From: Pedobacter psychrotolerans
GTDB lineage: Bacteria > Bacteroidota > Bacteroidia > Sphingobacteriales > Sphingobacteriaceae
Direction: 5' to 3'
DNA: 64,000 nt
Assembly (NCBI RefSeq): GCF_004340665.1
Contig: NZ_SLWO01000005.1
Location: forward strand, 124,001 to 188,000
Shown: positions 44,734-52,266 of the stretch, one piece after another
Layout: each line of letters begins with the position of its first letter
Position numbering within the stretch: the first letter of the stretch is position 1
Notes under the pieces: generated by a model
What the model was told of the DNA's origin: nothing
The model's input: the letters and a program-made list of their open reading frames with translations, nothing else
The model's database searches: none
Made by a program: the position numbers and the translations under genes

Positions 44734-45153
44734 ATGAAAAGCGTTTATAATTTAATAAAGCTAAGTTTAAGTAGTTTATTATTCTTGTTTGTTTTGAGTT
44801 GCCAGAATTCAAAAACCAATAAAAAAATTATGGTCAGGAAGGATATAGACACGTGCAGATATTATAGATATGATGCCGGCAGAATTGTCTCTAACCTTGG
44901 CTGTACAAATTGTCATTTGTTAACTGATGTTGAGAGAAAAAATGATAAAGGATGGACAACATTTGAAGGATTGGCCTTAATGGACAGCTTAAAACTATTA
45001 GATTATACATTTACAAAAAAGCATAAAGGCTGGTATGCTGATACTGGTTCGTATAAGGGTGTTAAAATGGATACCTTAAATGATTGCGAAATAAGAAGTT
45101 TGATTCGTTATATTAAAGACTTTGGCAGAGATATACCGATGCCTGTACATTAA
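44734..45153 (+). CDS. CxxCH (c-type cytochrome-like) lipoprotein, copy 3
   Basis: This 139-residue lipoprotein has lipobox VLSC (C23), the haem attachment motif CTNCH at residues 57-61, and M136 in RDIPMPVH as the likely axial ligand. The conserved middle KKHKGWY and the DCEIRSLIRYIKDFG helix match copy 1. The gene starts two bases after the virtual stop of copy 2. It appears intact, so copies 1 and 3 could both be functional small cytochromes, perhaps partners of the metzincin-like protein upstream. Confidence 0.65.
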   Translation: MKSVYNLIKLSLSSLLFLFVLSCQNSKTNKKIMVRKDIDTCRYYRYDAGRIVSNLGCTNCHLLTDVERKNDKGWTTFEGLALMDSLKLLDYTFTKKHKGWYADTGSYKGVKMDTLNDCEIRSLIRYIKDFGRDIPMPVH

Positions 45154-45279
45154 TATTTAAAGTTTATAAGTATAATGATCAAATAATATTAGGCAAACTG
45201 ATATGGAATCAACCCTAATTGCAAGTAACGAAATTATTGCAAGTATAATATTCTCCAATTAATATTTATATTTATTGCC

Positions 45280-46143
45280 ATGATACTTGTTGCAGATAGT
45301 GGCTCATCAAAAACCGATTGGATGGGTTATCTTAATGGCGAAACCATAAGATTTAATACCACTGGAATAAACCCCTATTTTTTAAGTGAGCAGGATATTT
45401 CGAAGTTAATTTCGAAAAATGAAACGGTAATACAATATGCCGATCAGGTAAAGGAAATTTACTTTTTTGGTGCTGGTTGCTCCTCTCCAGATAAGCATGA
45501 AGTAGTTTCTAATGGATTATCTGAAGTTTTTCAGAATGCCTTTATTTCCGTAGATCACGATTTGCTGGGCTCGGTATATGCAACATGCGGCAATGCCGAA
45601 GGCTTGAATTGCATTTTAGGAACCGGATCTAACATTTGCTATTTTGATGGCAAGAAAATCCATGATGGCCATCATGGTCTGGGTTACGTTCTGGGTGATG
45701 AAGGTTCAGGCACCTTCTTTGGCAAAAAGGTATTATTGGCTTATTTATACAATAAAATGCCAACAAGCCTGGCTGCTGAATTTAAAAAAGCTTTCCCTGC
45801 CGATAAGGAGCAAATTATCACTAATGTTTACCAGAAACCTTTCCCTAACATTTATCTGGCTGGTTTCAGTCGTTTTATGGCCAACCATCGTGACCATCCT
45901 TTTATTCAAGACATTTTAAGAACCGGATTTCAGGAATTTGTAGACTCCAACGTTAAGGATTATCCTAAATATAAAGATGTTCCATGCCATTTCGTAGGCT
46001 CCATTGCCTACTATTACCAGGAAACCCTGATTGAAGTTTTAGAACAAAATGGAATTGAAGTAGGTAAAATATTACAAAAACCCATCGAAGAGCTCTTCAA
46101 CTTTATACTTCACAAAGAAGGAATTGTTCAACAAGCAAGTTAA
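45280..46143 (+). CDS. BadF/BadG-type ATPase, N-acetylglucosamine kinase-like
   Basis: This 287-residue cytoplasmic sugar kinase-like protein belongs to the ASKHA fold. The phosphate-1 loop is VADSGSSKTDW (residues 4-14), the phosphate-2 region is ILGTGSNICYFDG, and GYVLGDEGSGTFFGKKV holds a conserved Gly-rich adenosine motif. Related proteins phosphorylate GlcNAc or glucosamine during cell-wall or chitin recycling. It stands alone with 125 bases before it. Substrate identity is inferred. Confidence 0.85.
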   Translation: MILVADSGSSKTDWMGYLNGETIRFNTTGINPYFLSEQDISKLISKNETVIQYADQVKEIYFFGAGCSSPDKHEVVSNGLSEVFQNAFISVDHDLLGSVYATCGNAEGLNCILGTGSNICYFDGKKIHDGHHGLGYVLGDEGSGTFFGKKVLLAYLYNKMPTSLAAEFKKAFPADKEQIITNVYQKPFPNIYLAGFSRFMANHRDHPFIQDILRTGFQEFVDSNVKDYPKYKDVPCHFVGSIAYYYQETLIEVLEQNGIEVGKILQKPIEELFNFILHKEGIVQQAS

Positions 46144-46255
46144 TCTCTCCAAAAATCTTTCGATATAAATTAATTGTTAAAATATTCTTAAGATTGTAAA
46201 CTTAACAAGATACATTTTGTTATAATTTTAACGGCAATTAAATGGCTCATAACAT

Positions 46256-46648
46256 ATGAAAAGAATACTGGTAGTAGATGATGATATTGAGGTTTTAGAA
46301 ACCATACAATTAATACTGGAAATCGGTGGCTTCAAAGTATCGTCGCTTAACGATGGTGAAGAAGTATTTAATAGAATTGAGAGTTTTAAACCAGATTTGA
46401 TTTTACTTGATATATCACTTGGTCATATTGATGGACGTGTTTTATGTGAGCAGTTAAAATCCATCGAAAGCACTTCCAAAATTCCAATTTTATTAATCTC
46501 TGGCCTATATAATCAAAATGATTTTACAACATTAAATTATGGACAGGATGATTTTCTTTCTAAACCATTTCAAATGGACGTATTGTTGAAAAAGATCACC
46601 AAAATCCTTTCCTTAGAAGAAGACAAACCAAGTTTTCATTTGAATTAA
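46256..46648 (+). CDS. single-domain response regulator (CheY-like)
   Basis: This 130-residue receiver domain has the acidic pocket DDD (residues 8-10), phosphoacceptor D52 (LILLDISLG) and K103 (FLSKPF). It has no output domain, so it would act through protein contact or as a phosphotransfer step. No histidine kinase lies next to it; the nearest is the LytS-type one at 51 kb, which has its own LytTR partner. It ends at a clear terminator. Confidence 0.92.
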   Translation: MKRILVVDDDIEVLETIQLILEIGGFKVSSLNDGEEVFNRIESFKPDLILLDISLGHIDGRVLCEQLKSIESTSKIPILLISGLYNQNDFTTLNYGQDDFLSKPFQMDVLLKKITKILSLEEDKPSFHLN

Positions 46649-46670
46649 AATAGAAATAAATACTTGATTT

Positions 46671-46705
46671 AATGCCAAAAGACTAATCGTTTTTTGGCAT
46701 TTTTA
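46671..46705 (+). terminator. rho-independent terminator
   Basis: AATGCCAAAA (46671-46680) pairs with TTTTGGCATT (46692-46701) and is followed by TTT, 22 bases after the response-regulator stop. Confidence 0.7.
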
Positions 46706-46825
46706 GTTTACTCATTTATCGCGTAAAGGCAAACATAAGATCGCAACTGGGAGGATAATATTCCAGGCATACATCTCCATCTAAACTCAATCTTGTTGTT
46801 GAAACACTTTACATTATACAGCTAT

Positions 46826-46868
46826 GAGGGGAACTCCCCTCCTGATTTAGGAGGGGCAAGGGGTGGTT
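46826..46868. repeat. GC-rich dispersed hairpin repeat
   Basis: CCCCTCCT (46836-46843) pairs with AGGAGGGG (46849-46856) around GATTT, flanked by GAGGGGAACT and CAAGGGGTGGTT. It is strikingly G-rich compared with its AT-rich surroundings. I recognise this AGGAGGGGCAAGGGGTGG type as a recurrent extragenic element in Bacteroidota; its function is unknown. Confidence 0.65.
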
Positions 46869-47002
46869 AACCATTAAATAGCAATTTTCAATTGACTAAT
46901 CATAATCTTCAGAACACTTATGGTAATGGCTGTCATTTTGGCAAACAAAACCCTTTGGAACAGGCATTGATAAGCAATTGTAGATTAAACAATTATTTAC
47001 AT

Positions 47003-48889
47003 ATGAGCATACAAGAAAAAGGAAACATCTCGATACATACCGAGAACATCTTCCCGATAATTAAAAAGTTTTTATACTCCGATAATGAGATTTTTCTTCG
47101 TGAGTTGGTTTCAAACGCAGTAGATGCAGTTCAGAAAATCAAAAGACTAGGTTCATTAGGTCAGTTTAATGGCGAAGTAGGCCAACCGTTAGTAAAAGTA
47201 GCGGTTGATAAAGAAGCTAAAACCATTACCATCAGCGATAATGGTTTAGGTATGACCGCCGAAGAAATTAAAAAATACATCAATCAGGTTGCATTTTCTG
47301 GTGCAAGCGAGTTTGTAGAGAAATTTAAAGACGCTAAAGATGCCAATGAAATTATTGGTAAATTTGGTTTAGGCTTTTACTCAGCCTTTATGGTTGCTGA
47401 TTTGGTTGAGATTCAAACTTTATCTTATCAGGATGGTGCAGAACCTGCCCGTTGGGTTTGTGATGGTAGCACAGAATTTGAAATTACTGAAGGCACGAAA
47501 ACAACCCGTGGTACAGATATTATTCTTCACGTAAATAAAGATTCTGAAGAGTTTTTAGAAGAATCAAAATTGCAGGAAATACTGAATAAATATGCTAAAT
47601 TCTTACCTGTTCCCATTCAGTTTGGTACAAAAACCGAATCTGTAGAAGATGGCGAAGACGAAGAAGGAAAGAAAAAGTATAAAGATATTGAAGTTGATAA
47701 CATCATCAATACTACTAATCCAATCTGGACAAAAGCACCTGCAGATTTGTCAGATGAAGATTACTTAAACTTCTATCGCGAATTGTATCCATTTAGTGAA
47801 GAACCATTATTCTGGATTCATTTAAATGTAGATTATCCGTTCAACTTAACTGGCGTATTGTATTTCCCGAAATTGAAAAACGATTTCGAAATGCAACGCA
47901 ATAAAATCAAATTATACTCCCGCCAGGTATTCATTACCGATGAGGTTAAAGATATCGTTCCAGAATTTTTAATGTTGCTTCATGGTGTAATCGATTCACC
48001 AGATATCCCTTTAAACGTATCCCGCAGCTTCTTACAGGCAGACAGTAATGTTAAAAAAATCAATAACTACATCACTAAAAAGGTTGCTGATAAATTAGCA
48101 GAGCTATTTACTAAGGATAGAAAAGCTTTTGAAGATAAATGGAAAGACATTGGTTTATTCGTAAAATACGGAATGATCAGTGAAGATAAATTCTATGATA
48201 AGGCAAAAGACTTCGCTTTAGTTGGAAACACTAAAAACGAACTCTTCACACTAAATGAGTATAAAGAGAAAGTTGCGCCTTTACAAACAGATAAAAATGG
48301 AACCGTAGTTTATCTGTATTCAAATGATGCAGCTAAACAAGATGCATTTATTCAATCGGCTAATAAAAAAGATTATGATGTTTTGGTATTAGATTCACCA
48401 ATTGATAATCACTTTATTAACCAAATGGAGCAGAAACTGGAAAAAACATCTATCAAACGTGTTGATTCTAGTGTTGCTGACAAATTGATTGAGAAAGATG
48501 AAGTGAATGAGCATGTATTATCTGAAGATCAGGTTAAGGAAGTAACTACAATTTTTGAGAAAGCAATTACTAAACCTGGTATGCAGGTAGAGGTTATTGC
48601 GTTAAATCCTGATGAATTACCTGTTACCATTACAATGGATGAATTTATGCGGAGGATGAAAGATATGGCTGCTATGGGTGGCGGAATGGGCTTTTATGGC
48701 CAGATGCCTGATAGCTATAAAGTTGCCATTAATGGTAACCATAAATTGGTTAGCAAAATTCTAAAGGCAGAAGGCGAAGAGCAAAGTAATCTTGCTAAGC
48801 AAGCTGTAGATTTAGCGCTTCTGGCCCAGGGCATGTTAACTGGTGCTGAATTAACTGCATTTGTAAGTAGAAGTGTAGCGTTAATTTAA
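47003..48889 (+). CDS. htpG: molecular chaperone HtpG (Hsp90 family)
   Basis: This 628-residue ATP-dependent chaperone helps client proteins fold in the cytoplasm. The N-terminal GHKL ATPase domain shows EIFLRELVSNAVDA (with the ATP-Mg Asn), DNGLGMTAEEI and GKFGLGFYSAF. The middle domain includes NVSRSFLQADSNVKKI, and the C-terminal dimerisation region ends the protein. I chose the ATG at 47003 (MSIQEKGNISIHTENI); a longer frame from 46892 adds 37 residues with no similarity to the family. It is monocistronic, ending at a perfect terminator. Confidence 0.96.
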   Translation: MSIQEKGNISIHTENIFPIIKKFLYSDNEIFLRELVSNAVDAVQKIKRLGSLGQFNGEVGQPLVKVAVDKEAKTITISDNGLGMTAEEIKKYINQVAFSGASEFVEKFKDAKDANEIIGKFGLGFYSAFMVADLVEIQTLSYQDGAEPARWVCDGSTEFEITEGTKTTRGTDIILHVNKDSEEFLEESKLQEILNKYAKFLPVPIQFGTKTESVEDGEDEEGKKKYKDIEVDNIINTTNPIWTKAPADLSDEDYLNFYRELYPFSEEPLFWIHLNVDYPFNLTGVLYFPKLKNDFEMQRNKIKLYSRQVFITDEVKDIVPEFLMLLHGVIDSPDIPLNVSRSFLQADSNVKKINNYITKKVADKLAELFTKDRKAFEDKWKDIGLFVKYGMISEDKFYDKAKDFALVGNTKNELFTLNEYKEKVAPLQTDKNGTVVYLYSNDAAKQDAFIQSANKKDYDVLVLDSPIDNHFINQMEQKLEKTSIKRVDSSVADKLIEKDEVNEHVLSEDQVKEVTTIFEKAITKPGMQVEVIALNPDELPVTITMDEFMRRMKDMAAMGGGMGFYGQMPDSYKVAINGNHKLVSKILKAEGEEQSNLAKQAVDLALLAQGMLTGAELTAFVSRSVALI

Positions 48890-48904
48890 AGAATATAATG
48901 ATTT

Positions 48905-48940
48905 AAAAAAGGGAGAAATCGAAAGGTTTCTCCCTTTTTT
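48905..48940 (+). terminator. strong terminator of htpG
   Basis: AAAAAAGGGAGAAA (48905-48918) pairs perfectly with TTTCTCCCTTTTTT (48927-48940), giving a 14-bp stem ending in a T-tract. Confidence 0.9.
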
Positions 48941-48958
48941 GTTTTAAACAGATGGGCA

Positions 48959-48986
48959 TAAAAAAAGTCCTGATAAATCAGGACTT
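48959..48986 (-). terminator. terminator of the HsdR-N gene
   Basis: AAGTCCTGAT (48965-48974) pairs with ATCAGGACTT (48977-48986); on the minus strand the T-run follows at 48966-48960. It lies 49 bases after the gene's stop. Confidence 0.75.
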
Positions 48987-49035
48987 AATTTCTGTAGAAT
49001 TTTTCGGGAACGTTAAATTACTAATGAGTATATGT

Positions 49036-49524
49036 TTAGCTGGCTACATTTTTTTGATCAACATTGAAGTAATCTTTATGTTCTTCAATCATTTTAGCAA
49101 TAGTAGCTGCTTTTGTATCGGTTAATTTAAATTCAAATAAAGGTTCTTGGTTTTTCTTCGATCTAACCATTTTCTCTGTATAAAAACGGTAAACCAAACC
49201 ATTTGTCAATAGGCCATATTTGGCTTTTGTTTTACGGAAATATTTAGATAAACGTGAATCATGAATATCCAGACTATCCTCATGGTGTTTACATTCTACC
49301 AATATGGTTGGTTCGCCATCTTTCATAATGGTGTAATCAACCTTTTTGCTTTTCTTCACACCAAAATCTAAAACTGCTTCAGATTGAACTTCTGAAGGAT
49401 CAAAGCCTAGGATTTGAATGAAAGGTAAAACCAACGCATTTCTGGTTAAGTCTTCTGTTTGAACTTGTGGGAGCATTTTTTTGATCCTGACAGCAAATTG
49501 CCCTATTTCGTCTTTAAGTTCCAT
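49036..49524 (-). CDS. orphan HsdR N-terminal-type nuclease domain protein
   Basis: This 162-residue protein resembles the HSDR_N domain, the PD-(D/E)xK nuclease part of type I restriction enzymes. The motif is D63 (KVDYTI) with E77-C-K79 (ILVECKHH), the expected acidic and lysine residues. Helicase, specificity and methylase genes are absent, so this is a stand-alone domain, a type common in Bacteroidota. It may be a small nuclease or a DNA-binding protein of unknown role. It ends at its own terminator. Confidence 0.8.
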   Translation of the reverse strand: MELKDEIGQFAVRIKKMLPQVQTEDLTRNALVLPFIQILGFDPSEVQSEAVLDFGVKKSKKVDYTIMKDGEPTILVECKHHEDSLDIHDSRLSKYFRKTKAKYGLLTNGLVYRFYTEKMVRSKKNQEPLFEFKLTDTKAATIAKMIEEHKDYFNVDQKNVAS

Positions 49525-49973
49525 GATAGTATGTTTGTTTTTAGAGGTATCAGTTTTTTATATGGTATTGTTGAATACGATATTCGCTTATCTATCTTTT
49601 ACTGTAATCCGGTTCATCTGTTTGTTTGCAAAACCAACTCTATTTTAAGTGCTAAACCCTGTATTGTGTGGCCTGCTTAAAATATTTTTCAACAGGCTAC
49701 ACAAATTTGGGCAGGCAGATGTTAGGTTAATTAAAATGATAAACCATTAGAGATTAGTCATCTTAATTATTTGTTTTTGGCAAACATCTTAAAGATTAGA
49801 ATAATATATCAAGCGAGAGATTTTTTTACATGAACCTACCAGTTTATTACACGAAACCCGTAGATCTTTAGACGAAACAGATGTTATGTTTTTTTTAAGA
49901 CCGGAAGCTAAATAGAACCTAATTTTTATTTAACTTGCATAGAAATCATTTTAAGCATATTATTATAACTATC
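49525..49973. other. long intergenic region with a hairpin
   Basis: This 449-base gap lies between divergent genes and holds no credible ORF. TGTGTGGCCTG (49665-49675) and CAGGCTACACA (49693-49703) pair at 10 of 11 bases around 17 bases. Several T-runs and a TTTTTTTT near 49890 follow. A structured leader or small RNA is possible but not supported further. Confidence 0.4.
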
Positions 49974-50717
49974 ATGAATCTAAAATGCGTTGTTATCGAC
50001 GACGAACAACATGCCATTGAGGTGATTACCGATCATATAACGGAAATGCCTGGTTTAACTATTTTTAAAACCTTTACCAGTCCTATTCAGGCATTAACAG
50101 AACTGAGCTTAAATGATGATATAGATTTATTATTTATGGATATTGACATGCCCGGTATTAACGGACTTGAATTAGCCAAAAATATCAGGGAAAAGGCGAA
50201 GTATCTTATCTTTACCACTGCACACCCTGACTATGCACTCCAGGCTTTTGATGTACAATCTGATCAATACCTGCTTAAACCAATTTCATTTGCAAAATTT
50301 GCTTTAGGCATAGATCGAATTCTAAAAAAAGAATCCAATAATGCCAGGGCTGCAAAAGAAACAGATCAAGCTGCTGCTGCGCTTTATATCAAAGGTGATC
50401 ATAAATACGCTTTCTCTAATATTGCCATTGATGAAATACTTTACATCAAATCTCTTCAGAATTATATTCAGATCATTACTAAAGCAGAATCACACACTAC
50501 TTACCTCACCTTAAAAGAAATAGACAAAGCTTTAGAACGACATCCGTTTATCCGTGTAAACAAATCAAATATTGTGGCCAAAGCTGCAATCAAAAAGGTT
50601 GATGGTAATATCATCCGCCTGGTTAATAATGAAGTAATTCAGATTGGTGAAGGCTATAAAGAAGCTTTCTTTACTTACGTCCAAAATAGTTTACTCAAAT
50701 CAAACAGAAATCAGTAA
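49974..50717 (+). CDS. LytTR family response regulator
   Basis: This 247-residue two-component regulator has a receiver domain (residues 1-120) with the acidic pair D9-D10 and phosphoacceptor D56 (LLFMDIDMPG), and a LytTR DNA-binding domain (about 145-240) with LYIKSLQNYIQIITKA and HPFIRVNKSNIVAKAAIKKV. LytTR regulators bind imperfect direct repeats and often control bacteriocin or competence genes. I chose the ATG at 49974; a TTG at 49935 is less likely. The cognate kinase is probably the LytS-type protein at 51151, with the small peptide gene lying between them on the other strand. Confidence 0.93.
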   Translation: MNLKCVVIDDEQHAIEVITDHITEMPGLTIFKTFTSPIQALTELSLNDDIDLLFMDIDMPGINGLELAKNIREKAKYLIFTTAHPDYALQAFDVQSDQYLLKPISFAKFALGIDRILKKESNNARAAKETDQAAAALYIKGDHKYAFSNIAIDEILYIKSLQNYIQIITKAESHTTYLTLKEIDKALERHPFIRVNKSNIVAKAAIKKVDGNIIRLVNNEVIQIGEGYKEAFFTYVQNSLLKSNRNQ

Positions 50718-51150
50718 AATCTAGATCACATACTTTATTATTAGGTGTTTTTTACTTCAATTAAATAGATAAAAAATATTTTAAACTTTATCTACAACAA
50801 TTGCTTTGAAAACCTGAATAGCCTCTTCGTTTAAAGTATATAACCTACTGAATAAATTGATTAATAATACTAGTTTGCTACAATAAAGCTGGTGGCAATA
50901 CTGTGGCTGATATCTCCGGTTGGATGAGTTGAAAAATTATCTTGTACCTTTACAGCTTTGTAAATAAAAACAGTTTTTTTTGTAATTTTAGAATGGCCTT
51001 GTGGTTTCATAATCGCTTTATTTAATTTATAGTAATTGTTCTTATTATTTATATAAAGGTGCACTGTAAACTTTTGAGCAACCACTTTTTTACACAAAAC
51101 CTTAGTTTTAGAAGATAAAATCCATACTTTAATAGATTAACAAACCAAAA
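50718..51150. other. 433-base region between regulator and kinase
   Basis: The region contains the 46-codon candidate precursor gene (50870-51010, minus strand). It also has an 8-bp inverted repeat TAGATAAA/TTTATCTA (50766-50773 and 50787-50794) downstream of that gene, and 140 bases of shared upstream sequence before the kinase ATG. Imperfect back-to-back -7-like elements lie near 51095-51110 (TAAGGTTTTG on minus, TAGTTTTA on plus). No clear pair of LytTR sites was found by eye. Confidence 0.5.
50870..51010 (-). CDS. candidate RiPP precursor peptide, cysteine-free
   Basis: This 46-residue peptide starts MKPQGHSKITKKTVFIYKAV and ends in a Ser/Thr-rich segment around STHPTGDISHS and IATSF, with seven Ser/Thr in the last 21 residues and no cysteine. 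The basic leader followed by a Ser/Thr-rich C-terminus fits a substrate for the LanB dehydratase encoded 1.2 kb away. The STHPT sequence resembles the STDPT-like starts of core peptides I recall in Bacteroidota LanB loci. The ATG at 51010 is preferred over a longer frame from 51097. It lies between the two-component genes on the opposite strand. The role is inferred; no similarity search was run. Confidence 0.6.
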   Translation of the reverse strand: MKPQGHSKITKKTVFIYKAVKVQDNFSTHPTGDISHSIATSFIVAN

Positions 51151-52266
51151 ATGACCTCTTTTAATCTCAAAACATATTATAAAAACTACAGACTTCACCT
51201 ATTAATTTGGAGTATTTATGTTTTTTATGACGTATTTATTTTAGGTTTCATATCTAAATTTCGTGAGCCGGGGGTTTATGTTATTGTCTACATTATCAAC
51301 ATTTTTACTTTTTATTTGCAAGCTTATTTCTTTAAAAAAATATTAAATAATAACAATAATTCGGTTAAAGTTGTAAAAGTCTTATTACTGGATACTTTGG
51401 TTGTGATTACCTACATCCTATCTACTCAATTATTGGTAATTGCTTTTGAACAATTTAAGTTAATTGACTCAGACACTTTAAGCATTTTTGACAGGGGTTT
51501 TATTCTCTCATGCATTTACAGATCTTTACTTTTCATTGGTTTTGCAACCGGATATGTATACATTTTAAAATCATTTGAAGATCAAAAGAAGGTTGAAAAA
51601 TTAGAGCGTCAAAACCTGATCAGTCAGCTTGAAAAACAGAGCCTGGAAAATGATTTGGTTCAATCACAAAATAATTTTCTGCGAAGTCAGATTAATCCAC
51701 ACTTCTTGTTCAACACTTTAAATTTTATTTATAACGATACCCGCAAAAAGGCACCATTGGCTGCAGATGCCATTATGAACTTATCTGAAATGATGCGATA
51801 TGCGTTAAAACTCCCCGAAGCTTCAGAGCTGGTACCGTTACGTGAGGAGGTGGAACAAATAGAACATTTAATTAATCTACATAAACTACGCACCGCAAAT
51901 AGCATTAATTTATCACTTGAAGTAAATGGTGATTTATTTGGCCTGAGGTTTCCGCCCCTTATTTTGCTCACATTAGTTGAAAATATTTTTAAGCACGGAA
52001 ATGTGTCGCACTCCACTCAACCTGCCCTCATTAAGATAGACTATAGTCTGAATACCTTAATGATCAGCACCATCAATATGGTAAATGATGTTAGAGGCAG
52101 GCATGAAAGTCATCATGTAGGGCTTGAAAATGTAGCCAACCGCTTAAAAAGTTTTTATAAGGATGATTATGTTTTTAAACATTACACAGATCCCTTAAAC
52201 AGATACGTAACCGAAATATGTATCAATGTAATCAACCCACTGGCTAAGCTTAATATGACCCGATAG
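51151..52266 (+). CDS. LytS/YpdA-type sensor histidine kinase
   Basis: This 371-residue membrane kinase has four hydrophobic segments (about residues 15-35, 42-62, 78-98 and 117-140), a short coiled coil, and a HisKA_7TM-less His_kinase domain with QINPHFLFNTLNFIYND (phospho-acceptor H184), then an ATPase region with LVENIFKHG (N box) and GLENVANRL. There is no periplasmic domain, so it may sense a hydrophobic ligand or membrane state. Its gene ends 17 bases inside the convergent LanB gene (52250-52266 overlap), suggesting tight co-selection. The LytTR regulator upstream is the likely partner. Confidence 0.92.
   Translation: MTSFNLKTYYKNYRLHLLIWSIYVFYDVFILGFISKFREPGVYVIVYIINIFTFYLQAYFFKKILNNNNNSVKVVKVLLLDTLVVITYILSTQLLVIAFEQFKLIDSDTLSIFDRGFILSCIYRSLLFIGFATGYVYILKSFEDQKKVEKLERQNLISQLEKQSLENDLVQSQNNFLRSQINPHFLFNTLNFIYNDTRKKAPLAADAIMNLSEMMRYALKLPEASELVPLREEVEQIEHLINLHKLRTANSINLSLEVNGDLFGLRFPPLILLTLVENIFKHGNVSHSTQPALIKIDYSLNTLMISTINMVNDVRGRHESHHVGLENVANRLKSFYKDDYVFKHYTDPLNRYVTEICINVINPLAKLNMTR

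Noticed and set aside
46892..47002. Longer HtpG start
   Set aside because: The 37 added residues have no Hsp90 similarity, and MSIQEKGNI at 47003 is the normal N-terminus.
49459..49680. Plus-strand 73-codon ORF
   Set aside because: It starts inside the HsdR-N gene on the other strand and shows no sensible composition or start context.
50870..51097. Longer 75-residue version of the peptide gene
   Set aside because: The first 29 residues would be an Asn/Lys/Tyr-rich translation of AT-rich upstream DNA; the 46-residue version gives a typical leader-core layout.
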